From: UBA7672 sp965279085
Lineage (GTDB): Bacteria > Pseudomonadota > Alphaproteobacteria > Caulobacterales > Hyphomonadaceae
Length of the DNA stretch: 64,000 bases
Reading direction: 5' to 3'
NCBI GenBank assembly: GCA_965279085.1
Contig: OZ257149.1
Coordinates: 1,240,001-1,304,000, forward strand
Shown here: piece after piece, positions 52,904 through 62,164 of the stretch
How positions within the stretch are numbered: the first letter of the stretch is position 1
Layout: each line of letters opens with the position of its first letter
Notes under the pieces: generated by a model
What the model saw: only the letters and a program-made list of their open reading frames with translations
Told to the model about the DNA's origin: nothing
Database searches by the model: none
Position numbers and translations under genes: made by a program

Positions 52904-54424
52904 CTAGCGCGGCGCGGCGAGCGCCTGCGCGGTGATGATGTCGAAGGCTGCGGCGCGCGGCGGCTTCTCGACGTTCGTCTCGACACCAAAGTGCATCTGC
53001 TGGTCCGTCTTCGGATCGTAGGCGGGCCATGCAGGCGCGGGGGCGCAGGAAGGCTTGCCGGTCTTCGCGAAGGCAACCCAGCAGGCGGACATCGTGTTGG
53101 ACATCGCCTTGTCCTGCTCCGTCATCGCGCGGGCGAGGACGGGCGTGTTCTGCCAGGTGCGGAAGACATACGGGATTTCCGAACCGTGATTGGCGCCGGG
53201 CAGCGTGGCGCGGCGGGCGGCGGCGACATAGCTGAAATAGTAGAGATAGCTCGGCTGGCCGGTGGCGGCCTGCGCCGCGACCCAGCGCGAGGGCGCCACG
53301 AAGACGATGTCGCCCATGGCCTGGCGGGCGAACTCGTCTTCCGCTGTCCCCTCGCCGTAGAGCGCCTTGAACTCCGCAAGGCGCGGGCCGACGGCGGCGC
53401 CGAGCGCGGCTGTCGGCACGCCGAGCGTGGCGAGCACGCTGGCCTCGTTCGAGTTGGCGCCGATCAGCAACGGCACGTCATGCGCGCGGCCATCGAGGAA
53501 GGCCTGCATCGGCGCTTCGGTGACGAAGCGGCCGTCATTGAACGGGCCAAAGCCGAGGCCGCCCTGCAGCGCGCCCTGCGCCGTGATCCAGTCCTTGCCC
53601 GGTTTCGCCTTGAGATCGGCCAGCGTGGCGGTGGCGGCGAGGCCGATATTTGCGGCGGATTGCACGCCGCGCGTTTCGTTCGCCTTGAGATCGACAGGGC
53701 GCTGGAGACCGCCACCGGATTCGACGATGGCTTTGGAGAAGAGGCCTTTCGTATTCTGATTGGCGAGCAGGTAGATCACCGACGAGCCGCCGGCGCTTTC
53801 GCCGAAGACGGTGACGTTCTTCGGATCGCCGCCGAAGCCCGCGACATTGTCCTGCACCCATTTCAGTGCGGCGACCTGGTCCATCAGGCCGTAATTGCCG
53901 AGCGGGTCGCCGGGCTTCGCAGCGGCGGTGACGGCGGGGTGGGCGAAGAAGCCAAGCAGGCCAAGCCGGTAGTTCACGGTGACAAGCACGACGCCCTGCT
54001 TCGCGAACTCGGAGCCGTCATAGAGCGCGGCCCCGCTCCAGCCGAGGCGGAAGGCGCCGCCATGGATCCAGACCATGACCGGCAGGTCCCTGGCGTTGGC
54101 GGGCGCGTAGACGTTGAGCGTGAGGCAATCCTCGCTCTGCGCGGCCGGTGCGCCGACGCCGCCGCCATCGCCGCGCTCGGGCTGCAGGCAGGCTGGGCCG
54201 ACAGCGGTGGTCTGCTTCACGCCAGTCCAGCTGATCGGCTGCGGCGGCATCCAGCGGAGGTCGCCCACGGGCGGGGCAGCAAAGGGAATGCCTTTCCACG
54301 AGGCGACCCCTTCAGCGGTGGCGCCGGAGACGTCGCCGGATTTCGTTTTCACCACCTGTGCGGAAGCGATGGGCGCGAGCGCCAGCAGCACGACGCCAGC
54401 GGCGGCGATCAGGTTGCGGATCAT
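52904..54424 (-). CDS. Secreted type B carboxylesterase
   Basis: 506 residues from the ATG at 54424. Signal peptide ending near PIASAQ, then the carboxylesterase-B fold: the oxyanion segment VMVWIHGGAFRLG, EDCLTLNVYAP, and the nucleophile serine in GESAGG. The acid and His residues follow in the C-terminal half (conserved GANHGSEIPYVF). Predicted periplasmic or secreted ester hydrolase; substrate unknown. Confidence 0.9.
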   Translation of the reverse strand: MIRNLIAAAGVVLLALAPIASAQVVKTKSGDVSGATAEGVASWKGIPFAAPPVGDLRWMPPQPISWTGVKQTTAVGPACLQPERGDGGGVGAPAAQSEDCLTLNVYAPANARDLPVMVWIHGGAFRLGWSGAALYDGSEFAKQGVVLVTVNYRLGLLGFFAHPAVTAAAKPGDPLGNYGLMDQVAALKWVQDNVAGFGGDPKNVTVFGESAGGSSVIYLLANQNTKGLFSKAIVESGGGLQRPVDLKANETRGVQSAANIGLAATATLADLKAKPGKDWITAQGALQGGLGFGPFNDGRFVTEAPMQAFLDGRAHDVPLLIGANSNEASVLATLGVPTAALGAAVGPRLAEFKALYGEGTAEDEFARQAMGDIVFVAPSRWVAAQAATGQPSYLYYFSYVAAARRATLPGANHGSEIPYVFRTWQNTPVLARAMTEQDKAMSNTMSACWVAFAKTGKPSCAPAPAWPAYDPKTDQQMHFGVETNVEKPPRAAAFDIITAQALAAPR

Positions 54425-54599
54425 GGGAAGCCTCCGGGCAGGATGGGCGCATTGTGATACTGATTGGTAGCGCAGTCCAGAGGCTGTGGCGCCTGCTTGT
54501 GCGGCGTGGCGGCATGGCGATCCGGCGGATCGGTCAAAGACGATTCGGGCCCGCGAGCCTATCGGGAGCGCACACAAGAAGCTCAAAGGAGCCATCCCA

Positions 54600-55349
54600 A
54601 TGCGTGCCTTCCTCTCCGCACTCTACAGTCTGCTCGCCTACCTCTTCTTCTTCGGTACATTCCTCTACGCGATCGGCTTCGTCGAACGCATGATCGTGCC
54701 CAAGGACATCAACACCGGCGAGACCGGCGATGTCGTCACCGCCCTTCTGGTCAACGCCGTTTTGCTGGGCATCTTCGCCGTGCAGCACAGCGTGATGGCG
54801 CGGCCAGCCTTCAAGCGCATGTGGACGAAGATCGTGCCGAAGGAAATCGAGCGCTCGACCTATGTAGTGTTCGCGAGCGCGGCGCTTGCTCTGCTCTGCT
54901 GGCAATGGCGGCCGATCACGCAGGTCGTGTGGTTCGTCGATGGCGTGACGGCGATGGCGATCACGCTGGTGTCGTTCATGGGCTTCGGCATCGTGCTGCT
55001 GAGCACCTTCCTGATCAGCCACTTCCACCTGTTCGGCCTGACGCAGGGCATGACGCGGCTGATGGGCCTCAAGGAGAAGCCGGCGCATTTCACGACGCCG
55101 ATGTTCTACAAGTGGGTGCGCCACCCGCTCTATGTCGGCTTCATCATCGCCTTCTGGGCGACGCCGATGATGACGGTGGGCCATCTGGTCTTCGCGATCG
55201 CCACCACCGGATACATCTTCATCGGCATCTTCCTCGAGGAGCGCGACCTGGTGAACGAGTTCGGCGAACGGTACCTCACCTATCGCCGCCATGTCGGGAT
55301 GGTCGTGCCGAAGATCGGCAAGCCTCGTGACCGCAAGGCGCCGAACTAG
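54600..55349 (+). CDS. mddA: Methanethiol S-methyltransferase-like (MddA/NnrU-type)
   Basis: 249 residues from the ATG at 54600, with AGGAG upstream. About six membrane helices with conserved LFALQHSVMARP-like segment (IFAVQHSVMARPAFKRMW) and the isoprenylcysteine methyltransferase-type C-terminal motif MFYKWVRHPLYVGFIIAFW and EERDLVNEFGERY. This matches the MddA/NnrU family; the MddA enzyme methylates methanethiol to dimethyl sulfide using SAM. Because the family is broad, the exact substrate is uncertain. Confidence 0.75.
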   Translation: MRAFLSALYSLLAYLFFFGTFLYAIGFVERMIVPKDINTGETGDVVTALLVNAVLLGIFAVQHSVMARPAFKRMWTKIVPKEIERSTYVVFASAALALLCWQWRPITQVVWFVDGVTAMAITLVSFMGFGIVLLSTFLISHFHLFGLTQGMTRLMGLKEKPAHFTTPMFYKWVRHPLYVGFIIAFWATPMMTVGHLVFAIATTGYIFIGIFLEERDLVNEFGERYLTYRRHVGMVVPKIGKPRDRKAPN

Positions 55350-55370
55350 CTGATCAAACCTGCCCGCCCT

Positions 55371-56807
55371 CTAACCTCCGCGAGCGCCAAGCTTGCGGAG
55401 GTTTTCCTCGTGCGAGGCGCGGTCCAGTGAATAAAGGAAGATCACGCCGATCATGCCGATGCGCAGCAGCGCCATGATCGGGATATACCACCAGCCGAGC
55501 GCGTGGAGCGCTTCGTCCGGCACCTGATCGGGCGTGGCGCCGGTGGGGAAGTTCGCGAGCGTCAGCACGACCGTCGCCATCATCAGGCCGAGGCCGGAGG
55601 TCATCTTCTGGATGAAGGTGTTGGCGGCGAAGAACACGCCTTCCGATCGGCGGCCGGTCTTCAGCTCCGACTGTTCGACCAGATCCGAGATCATCGAAGC
55701 GATCAGCACCTGCATCGCGACGACCACGACGACATCGACCTGGCCGAGGCCGAAGACGACCCAGAAGGACGCATCCGTTCCTGGCTCCAGCACGTTGAAG
55801 AGCCGCAGCAGGACAGCCATGGGCGAGATGATCAGGCCGGCGACGCCGAGGGCGATGGCCGCGTGTTTCTTGCCGAGGCGGCGGCTGAGAATCGCCGCCA
55901 CGACTGCGCCAAGCGTGGCGGAAAAGAAGATCGCCAGCGTGATGAGGCCGATCTGTTCGGAGCGGAAGCCCCAGAAATAGGTGGTGAAGTAGACGGATAG
56001 CGCACTGCCGAGACCCGCGGCCACGAAGGCGAACATGGCGGTGAGGAAGATCGACAGGAACGACTTGTTCGCCAGCGTCTCGAACACTTCGCGGAAGACG
56101 AGGCCGAGGGACATCTTGCGCTGGGGCGGCGTCTTCAGCTTCGGTACCTGATCGTGCGTGCCCAACGTCGAGATCAGAATGGCGGCGAGGATCACGCCGG
56201 ACGAGATCCAGCCATAGACGCTGTAGGCGTCGCGATTGAACTGGCCGTTGGTGATCGCGGGCGTGATGAAGGCGGGGAAGACGGCGATGAACATGATCAC
56301 GGTCATCGCGTTGCCGAAGGTCCAGCCGAAGAAGCTGCGGTAGGATTGCAGGTTGCTGCGCTGGTCGTAGTCGCGCGTCAGTTCTGGCGCGAGCGCGGCG
56401 TTGGGTGTCTCGAAGAAGGTGATGAAGATGCGCGTCGCCACGGCGAGGACGAGCACGTACCAGAACAGCGCGTCATTCCCCCAGCCAACGGGCGGATTCC
56501 AGAGGAAGAAGTAGCTGACCGCCACGGGCACGGCCGAGGCGTACATGAAGAGATGCCGCCGGCCGAAGCGCGAGCGGAAATTGTCGGACCAGTAGCCGAC
56601 GATCACGTCCGCGAAGGCGTCGACCACCAAGGCGATGGTGAGCGCGAGGCCGACCATCGGCGCGTCCACGCCGATGACCTGACTGTAGAAGATCAGCAGG
56701 AAGAAGCCGAAGCCCTGATCCTTGATGCCGAACGCAGCCGAGCCGAGGCCATAAGCCAGCTTGGTCCTCAGCCCTGGTGCGTCGGTGATGCCAGCCTCCC
56801 CTGTCAT
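55371..56807 (-). CDS. GPH-family MFS symporter
   Basis: 478 residues, about 12 membrane helices. Glycoside-pentoside-hexuronide symporter features: N-terminal LAYGLGSAAFGIKDQGFGFF, ALVVDAFADVIVGYWSDN, and a second half with RRSEGVFFAANTFIQKMTSG. It would carry an unknown sugar or related solute with a cation. No sugar catabolic genes lie beside it. Confidence 0.88.
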   Translation of the reverse strand: MTGEAGITDAPGLRTKLAYGLGSAAFGIKDQGFGFFLLIFYSQVIGVDAPMVGLALTIALVVDAFADVIVGYWSDNFRSRFGRRHLFMYASAVPVAVSYFFLWNPPVGWGNDALFWYVLVLAVATRIFITFFETPNAALAPELTRDYDQRSNLQSYRSFFGWTFGNAMTVIMFIAVFPAFITPAITNGQFNRDAYSVYGWISSGVILAAILISTLGTHDQVPKLKTPPQRKMSLGLVFREVFETLANKSFLSIFLTAMFAFVAAGLGSALSVYFTTYFWGFRSEQIGLITLAIFFSATLGAVVAAILSRRLGKKHAAIALGVAGLIISPMAVLLRLFNVLEPGTDASFWVVFGLGQVDVVVVVAMQVLIASMISDLVEQSELKTGRRSEGVFFAANTFIQKMTSGLGLMMATVVLTLANFPTGATPDQVPDEALHALGWWYIPIMALLRIGMIGVIFLYSLDRASHEENLRKLGARGG

Positions 56808-56923
56808 TCAACAGGCTAGGCAGGCGTGCGTCGCAGCAGCAAGCGGCGCCTTAGCGGAAGGTGGTGGGATATTTGAATGGGTGTGCGATCCGTTGAATCC
56901 TCCGGATCGCGAGCGGACCTTCA

Positions 56924-57049
56924 GGTCCGCGTTCCCCGCGAAAGCGGAGATCCAGTGACCACGTCGAAGCTTGTCTGGAATTGAAGCTTCAAGCCGGAAC
57001 AAGCCTTGGCGTCAGCCCTGGATCCCCGCGTTCGCGGGGAATGCGGACC
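56924..57049. repeat. Inverted repeat element with 32-bp arms
   Basis: Left arm 56924-56955 and right arm 57018-57049 are near-perfect inverted copies (about 29 of 32 bases match), each beginning or ending with ggtccgc and gatcca-type ends. Each arm itself has a smaller hairpin around ccccgcg. About 62 bases separate them. It lies in the 286-base gap between the GPH symporter and parC, and may terminate parC transcription. Confidence 0.88.
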
Positions 57050-57093
57050 AAAGGTTGTCCGCTTCCAGTGAAGACATGCTGTGTTCGTCGCCA

Positions 57094-59340
57094 CTACCCC
57101 GAGAACTTCCCGTTCTTGTTGAAGCCACGTGGTGCGAGCCTGCCGGATTGGGCGCGTTTGCCGATCCAGTCTTTCCAGTCGTCGTTCGATTGCTGGCGGC
57201 CGCCTGAATCCGTCCACGAGAAGCCGTCGGCCTTGTTGAATGTCTTGATGTCGGCGAGACCGCCGTCCTTGAAGGCCTGGATCTTTACGCCCTTGCCGCG
57301 CGCCATTTCCGGCAGCTCGTCCGTCTTGAAGATGACCATCTTGCGGTTGATGCCGATGGAGGCCGTCATGTCGCCCGTGATCTTCACGCAAGCCGCCATG
57401 ACCTCCTTCGGTCCGACATTGAGGACGATCTTGCCCTTGCGCGTGGACGAGACGAGCTCGCTGTCCAGCACGATGAAGCCATAGCCCTTCTTCGAGACGA
57501 CGATGCGTCTGCCTTTCGCTTCGGCGACGAACATGCCGATGATCGTTTCGGCTTCGGGCACTTCGAGATTGAGGCGGATGGGTTCGCCATGGCCGCGGCC
57601 GCCGGGCAGCTTGTCGGCGCCCACGGTGAAGGCGCGGCCGCCGGAGGCCATGAGGATCACCTTGTCGGTGGTCTGGCATTCCAGCGACAGCGCGAATTCA
57701 TCGCCCTCCTTGAACTTGAGATCGTCGAGCTTCTGGTTGTGGCCCTTGAGCGCGCGGATCCAGCCCTTCTCGGAGAGCACGACCGTGACCGGCTCCTTGA
57801 CGATGAGGGCTTCGAGCGCCGCTTCCGTATCGATCTCCTGCGCAATGCCGAACGCGGAGCGGCGCTTGCCGTTGCGGTTCTTCGGATCGAAGATTTCGCG
57901 CGCGGCTTTCAGCTGGCGCTTCACTTCGGTCCACTGGCGATTGGTGGAGCCCAACAGCGCCTCGATCTCGCGCTTCTCGTCGGACAGCTCCTTGTGCTCG
58001 CGCTTGATCTCGATCTCTTCGAGCTTGCGCAACGCACGCAGGCGCATGTTGAGGATGGCTTCCACCTGGATATCCGACAGGCGGAACTTCTTCATCATCA
58101 CGGCCTTCGGATCGTCCTCGTAGCGGATGATCCGGATGACTTCGTCGATGTTCAGGTAGGCCTTGAGCAGGCCGTCCAGCACTTCGAGGCGGTGTTCGAT
58201 CTTGCCGAGGCGGTGCTTGTTCCTGCGGACGATCACCTCGCGGCGGTGATCGAGATAGCAGTTCAGCATGTCGCGCAGGCCCATGACCTTGGGCACGCCA
58301 TGATCGAGCACGTTCATGTTGACGGGGAAGCGCGTTTCCAGCTCGCACTGACGGAACAGCGAAGCCATGAACACTTCGGCGTCCACCGTTCGCGATTTGG
58401 GCGTGAGAACGATGCGGACGTCTTCCGTCGACTCGTCCATCGCGTCTTCGAGCAGCGGGGCCTTCTTGGTCTCGATCAGTTCGGCTAGCCGCTCCATCAG
58501 CTTGGACTTCTGCACCTGGTACGGGATCTCGGTGATGATCACGCGCCACATGCCGCGGCCGAGATCTTCCTTGGTCCACTTCGCACGCACGCGGACGCCG
58601 CCGCGCCCGGTCGCGTAGACTTCACGCAGGCCTTCCTTGGTTTCGACAACCACGCCGCCGGTCGGGAAGTCGGGGCCCGAGACGATCTTCATCAGGTCGT
58701 CGACGGTCGCCTTGGAATTGTCGAGCAGGTAGATCGCGGCGTCGATGCACTCGGCCGGATTGTGCGGCGGGATCGATGTCGCCATGCCGACCGCGATGCC
58801 GGACGATCCGTTGACCAGCAGGTTCGGGAAGCCCGCGGCGAGAACCACCGGCTCCCTGTGCGTGCCGTCGTATGTTTCCTTGAAGTCGACCGCGTCGTCG
58901 TCGAGGCCTTCGAGCAGCAGCATCGCCGCGGGCGTCAGCTTGGCTTCCGTGTAGCGGAAGGCGGCGGGCGCATCGCCGTCGATGTTGCCGAAGTTGCCCT
59001 GCCCGTCGACCAGCGGCGCGCGCGTCGCGAAGTCCTGGGCCAGACGCACCATCGCGTCATAGATCGATTGGTCGCCGTGCGGGTGGTACTTACCGATGAC
59101 TTCACCGACCACGGTGGCGGACTTGCGGTGCCCGCCCTGCGGGTTCAGCCCGAGCTGGGCCATCGAATAGAGAACGCGGCGGTGAACCGGCTTCAGGCCG
59201 TCGCGCACATCCGGCAGCGCGCGGGCGGTGATCGTCGAGAGCGCATAGGCGAGGTAGCGCTTGGACAGCGCCTCTTCCATCGGTTCGTCGATGATCTCGC
59301 CGCCATTGTCCGGCGGATCAATCGTGGTGTTCCTGGCCAT
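57094..59340 (-). CDS. parC: DNA topoisomerase IV subunit A
   Basis: 748 residues, the normal length for ParC. N-terminal winged-helix CAP domain with the QRDR segment GKYHPHGDQSIYD (residues 83-95) and the catalytic tyrosine Y130 in AAFRYTEAKL, then the tower, coiled-coil and C-terminal beta-pinwheel. It cuts DNA duplexes and decatenates chromosomes with ParE (not seen here). ParC in E. coli has Ser at the position where this protein has Gln91. The gene is followed downstream by recO on the same strand, 13 bases apart. Confidence 0.95.
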   Translation of the reverse strand: MARNTTIDPPDNGGEIIDEPMEEALSKRYLAYALSTITARALPDVRDGLKPVHRRVLYSMAQLGLNPQGGHRKSATVVGEVIGKYHPHGDQSIYDAMVRLAQDFATRAPLVDGQGNFGNIDGDAPAAFRYTEAKLTPAAMLLLEGLDDDAVDFKETYDGTHREPVVLAAGFPNLLVNGSSGIAVGMATSIPPHNPAECIDAAIYLLDNSKATVDDLMKIVSGPDFPTGGVVVETKEGLREVYATGRGGVRVRAKWTKEDLGRGMWRVIITEIPYQVQKSKLMERLAELIETKKAPLLEDAMDESTEDVRIVLTPKSRTVDAEVFMASLFRQCELETRFPVNMNVLDHGVPKVMGLRDMLNCYLDHRREVIVRRNKHRLGKIEHRLEVLDGLLKAYLNIDEVIRIIRYEDDPKAVMMKKFRLSDIQVEAILNMRLRALRKLEEIEIKREHKELSDEKREIEALLGSTNRQWTEVKRQLKAAREIFDPKNRNGKRRSAFGIAQEIDTEAALEALIVKEPVTVVLSEKGWIRALKGHNQKLDDLKFKEGDEFALSLECQTTDKVILMASGGRAFTVGADKLPGGRGHGEPIRLNLEVPEAETIIGMFVAEAKGRRIVVSKKGYGFIVLDSELVSSTRKGKIVLNVGPKEVMAACVKITGDMTASIGINRKMVIFKTDELPEMARGKGVKIQAFKDGGLADIKTFNKADGFSWTDSGGRQQSNDDWKDWIGKRAQSGRLAPRGFNKNGKFSG

Positions 59341-59353
59341 CTAGTTCCTCGAA

Positions 59354-60097
59354 TCAGACCGGTGAGAGTCGCCCTGACCGTTCGAGCCGGTCAATCATCA
59401 GGTTGCGCGCTTCCGGGACTGGCTTGTTGAGATCGGCGAACAATCGCTCCGAAAGGAAGTGTCCGGTCAGCCTGAAGCCCGCATGGATATCCACAGGCGT
59501 CGCCGGAGCGGTGTTGTCGATCAGGAAAGCAGGCAGCGGCAAGAGCCGGTCGAGATAGTCGCCTGCTTCCGATCCACGCACGGCCCGGCCCGATTTGGGG
59601 CTCACATGGGTCAGACCGTCATTGCCGCCCGAAACGGCGCAGCTCGAAAGATCGAGGCCATAACCCATCATGGTCAGCAGCCCGATTTCCCAGCGGACGA
59701 ACAGCGCCGGCCAGACGTCGGGCTGGCCGAGCAGGTCCAGCACCGTTTCGGCCGCGTCATAAAGCGCCGGCTTCGCCTCGCCCTCCGGCAGCGCGGCGGC
59801 GAGAAGTTCGGCGAGCGCTGAAAGTCCGGCCAGCGCCTCCCCGTCCGCCATGTAGACGGATGCACGCTCGTTGTCGGTTTCGGCGGTGAAGAAGCCGAGG
59901 CTGTCGTCGGCGCGAGCCTTCCATGTCACCAGCAACGTGTTGCCGGGTTGGAGGGGCGCGCGCTTTTTCTGGCTCGACCCGCCATAGACCATGCCACGGC
60001 GGCGGCCCTTCTCGCGCGAGAAGACTTCGAGGATCGCGCCGGTTTCTCCGAAACGCCTCAAGCCCAGCGATATCGCCCGGTCGCTCCACTCAGCCAT
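59354..60097 (-). CDS. recO: DNA repair protein RecO
   Basis: 247 residues from the ATG at 60097. N-terminal OB-fold with GLRRFGETGAILEVFSREKGR, then the helical C-terminal domain. One Cys in LSSCAVSGG; the four zinc Cys of some RecO proteins are absent. Loads RecA at gaps with RecR in recombinational repair. It precedes parC in the direction of transcription, 13 bases apart. Confidence 0.93.
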   Translation of the reverse strand: MAEWSDRAISLGLRRFGETGAILEVFSREKGRRRGMVYGGSSQKKRAPLQPGNTLLVTWKARADDSLGFFTAETDNERASVYMADGEALAGLSALAELLAAALPEGEAKPALYDAAETVLDLLGQPDVWPALFVRWEIGLLTMMGYGLDLSSCAVSGGNDGLTHVSPKSGRAVRGSEAGDYLDRLLPLPAFLIDNTAPATPVDIHAGFRLTGHFLSERLFADLNKPVPEARNLMIDRLERSGRLSPV

Positions 60098-60177
60098 GGG
60101 CACGGCATAGGCGCACGGGCGGATAAGGCAACAGTAGAGCTGTTGCGCGGCCCAGACGGGTCGCTCATCCTGCTGCG

Positions 60178-60567
60178 ATGATGCTCGATCCCCAGACATT
60201 CAGGAGTGAACCCGTCGATATCCAGTGGCGGTTCTGGAAGACGGATCGCTTCGGCCAGTTCGATATCGCCACCGTCGCCGGTGAAGAGTGGGGGCCGTCC
60301 CCTCGCGGTCTTGCGCATCTCGAAACAGCGTTGGCCAACATCGACGCGCTGTACGACCTCGCCCTGCCCGCGGCGGAGTCAGCCTGGCAGGCGCTCTACA
60401 AAGGCCCACTCCGGACACGCGACGCGTGGAGCCTGACACGCTTGTTCGCAGGAGATGACGGCGGACTGGTGATCACGCTCTACGAGGGCGACTACGACAC
60501 CTACGGCGCGTGGGACATCTCACTGATGGATGGCGTGGTCAGCGGCGTGATGCGGCGGCAGACCTAG
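60178..60567 (+). CDS. Conserved-looking hypothetical protein
   Basis: 129 residues with many aromatic residues (DIQWRFWKTDRFGQF, YEGDYDTYGAWDI). No signal or membrane segment. It starts divergently from recO with 80 bases between. No family recognised and no context clue to its function. Confidence 0.55.
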   Translation: MMLDPQTFRSEPVDIQWRFWKTDRFGQFDIATVAGEEWGPSPRGLAHLETALANIDALYDLALPAAESAWQALYKGPLRTRDAWSLTRLFAGDDGGLVITLYEGDYDTYGAWDISLMDGVVSGVMRRQT

Positions 60568-60595
60568 AACGCAGGTGTGGATTCGGATGCCAGCT

Positions 60596-61087
60596 TCAGC
60601 AGCGTTCCGTCCAGTGGACGTTCACCGACGAGATTGTCCGATCGATGTATTCGACATGAATTTTCACGTTGGCCGACGCGGCGGATTCGAGCGTGCCGGC
60701 GATGGCATCCCATTGACCGGGCCGGGGCCCCGGACGTGAACCGCTCACCGGATCGCCCAGATCTACCAGCAGCCGGTCGGTCGACATGTCGATGCGGAAA
60801 GTCCTGCCAGCAGGCAGCGGTGAGTCAGCGACGGTCGTAGGCACGCGATAGGTGAACATGTAGCCAGTTGTCGGCGCCGACCCGGCCGCCGGGAACGCAA
60901 TCGAATCGATGATGCAACCCGTCAGGACTTTCAGGCCTCCCGATCCCGCCTGGGGCGGGACCGAGATCTTTGGAACGGGCAAGTTTTTCGGCGGCGGCTT
61001 TCCGGTGATCACGGGATTCTGTCCGGAGGCGAGCTGCGCGTTGCTGGCGGCCAGCACGAGCAGCGTTACGGCCAGTATGCGTTTCAT
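60596..61087 (-). CDS. Secreted hypothetical protein
   Basis: 163 residues from the ATG at 61087. A signal peptide (MKRILAVTLLVLAASNAQLA) is followed by a Pro-rich stretch (KPPPKNLPVPKISVPPQAG) and a beta-rich domain with two cysteines, one in LTGCIIDS and the other at the end. Probably periplasmic. Unknown function; a TonB-like lipoprotein gene lies 90 bases upstream. Confidence 0.6.
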   Translation of the reverse strand: MKRILAVTLLVLAASNAQLASGQNPVITGKPPPKNLPVPKISVPPQAGSGGLKVLTGCIIDSIAFPAAGSAPTTGYMFTYRVPTTVADSPLPAGRTFRIDMSTDRLLVDLGDPVSGSRPGPRPGQWDAIAGTLESAASANVKIHVEYIDRTISSVNVHWTERC

Positions 61088-61177
61088 CGACACCCCCAGC
61101 ACAGATGGCCTGTAGGACACCACGTATGCCCCACACTGTCGACCGCGCGTGGCAGCAACTCAGCGTAACGCAAGCCG

Positions 61178-61678
61178 CTAAAGCGCAGGCGTTGCCTGCG
61201 GTTCGGTGGGCGCGTCTAACTCCAGTGTGCTGGTGAGACCACAGAACAGGCGCGCACGGCCGTTCACCGATCCGGCCGCGTAACGCTCGCGCGCCGCCCA
61301 GGCGAGCACGGCATTGTCTAGCCGCGCATAACCGCTGGAGACGGCGATCTGGACATTCTCCATGCGGCCTTCGGCGCTGACGCAGAAATTGATCGTGACG
61401 CTTCCCTGCTCGACGCAGCGCATCGACGCTGCCGGGTAATCGGGACGGCCGCCCTGCAGGCGCACGGGCCTCACCACGCTCGCGCCAGGCGGCGCGGCGG
61501 GCACGAAGCCTTCGGCGGGCGTTTCCGGTTTGAAGAGCACTTCCGTTTTTGTGGGGCAGCTCGCGGCCTGCGGCGCGGGAGCAGCGGCAGCTTGCGGCGG
61601 AGCTTCCGGCGCGGGCGTGGCGCAAGCTGCGAGGCAGGCCGATATCGCGATCACAAGGGCGATCGACAGGCGTTTCAT
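61178..61678 (-). CDS. TonB C-terminal-domain lipoprotein
   Basis: 166 residues with a lipoprotein signal (lipobox CLAACAT), an Ala/Pro-rich linker and a C-terminal domain resembling the TonB family (VRPVRLQGGRPDYPAASMRC, GSVTINFCVSAEGRMENVQI, SSGYARLDNAVLAWA). Two cysteines may form a disulfide. It lacks an N-terminal inner-membrane helix, so it cannot act as a standard energy transducer; a role in binding outer-membrane receptors is possible. Confidence 0.75.
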   Translation of the reverse strand: MKRLSIALVIAISACLAACATPAPEAPPQAAAAPAPQAASCPTKTEVLFKPETPAEGFVPAAPPGASVVRPVRLQGGRPDYPAASMRCVEQGSVTINFCVSAEGRMENVQIAVSSGYARLDNAVLAWAARERYAAGSVNGRARLFCGLTSTLELDAPTEPQATPAL

Positions 61679-61779
61679 GCGGCCTCCGTCATGCGCGACA
61701 CGCTAGACCCTGGCGACCTCAAGCCGCAATCGGCGCCGAGTTGACGTTTCGATGAAGCTGTCCCACATGGCCCTCAAGC

Positions 61780-61824
61780 GAGGACGACCTCCCCCATCAA
61801 GGGCGAAGCATTCGGGACGGCCCG
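61780..61824 (+). promoter_or_regulatory. Guanidine-II (mini-ykkC) riboswitch
   Basis: Two short hairpins with ACGR loops: gagg-acga-cctc (61780-61791) and cggg-acgg-cccg (61813-61824), separated by 21 bases. This is the mini-ykkC layout, in which guanidinium binds both loops and exposes the ribosome site. The second hairpin is 7-8 bases from the purine-rich site (acggaggg, about 61832-61839) of the SMR exporter gene that starts at 61844. Confidence 0.88.
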
Positions 61825-61843
61825 GACCCTTACGGAGGGCCAC

Positions 61844-62164
61844 ATGGCCTGGGTGTTTCTAGGTATCGCCGGACTTCTCGAAGTTGTCTGGGCTTACATG
61901 CTCAAGGTGTCCGACGGGCTGTCCAAGCCGGTCGAAGCGACGGTCGCCGTGGTGGCGATGATCGCCAGCTTCATCGTGCTGTCACTGGCGATGAAATCGC
62001 TGCCGCTTGGCACGGCCTACACGATCTGGACCGGTATCGGCGCAGTCGGCGCGTTCGTGATCGGCATCGCTGTGCTCGGAGAGGCGGCGACGCCCTTGCG
62101 CATCGGATCGGCCGTGCTGATCCTCGCCGGGATCGTCGGGCTGAAGCTGGCGTCGGACGCCTAG
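61844..62164 (+). CDS. gdx: SMR guanidinium exporter
   Basis: 106 residues, four membrane helices, small multidrug resistance family. The essential Glu is E13 (GLLEVVWAYMLKVSDG), and the helix-2/3 segment KSLPLGTAYTIWTGIGAVG matches Gdx/SugE rather than EmrE. It exports guanidinium in exchange for protons. Expression is probably raised by guanidine through the riboswitch immediately upstream. Its end overlaps the convergent Crp/Fnr gene by 4 bases. Confidence 0.93.
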   Translation: MAWVFLGIAGLLEVVWAYMLKVSDGLSKPVEATVAVVAMIASFIVLSLAMKSLPLGTAYTIWTGIGAVGAFVIGIAVLGEAATPLRIGSAVLILAGIVGLKLASDA

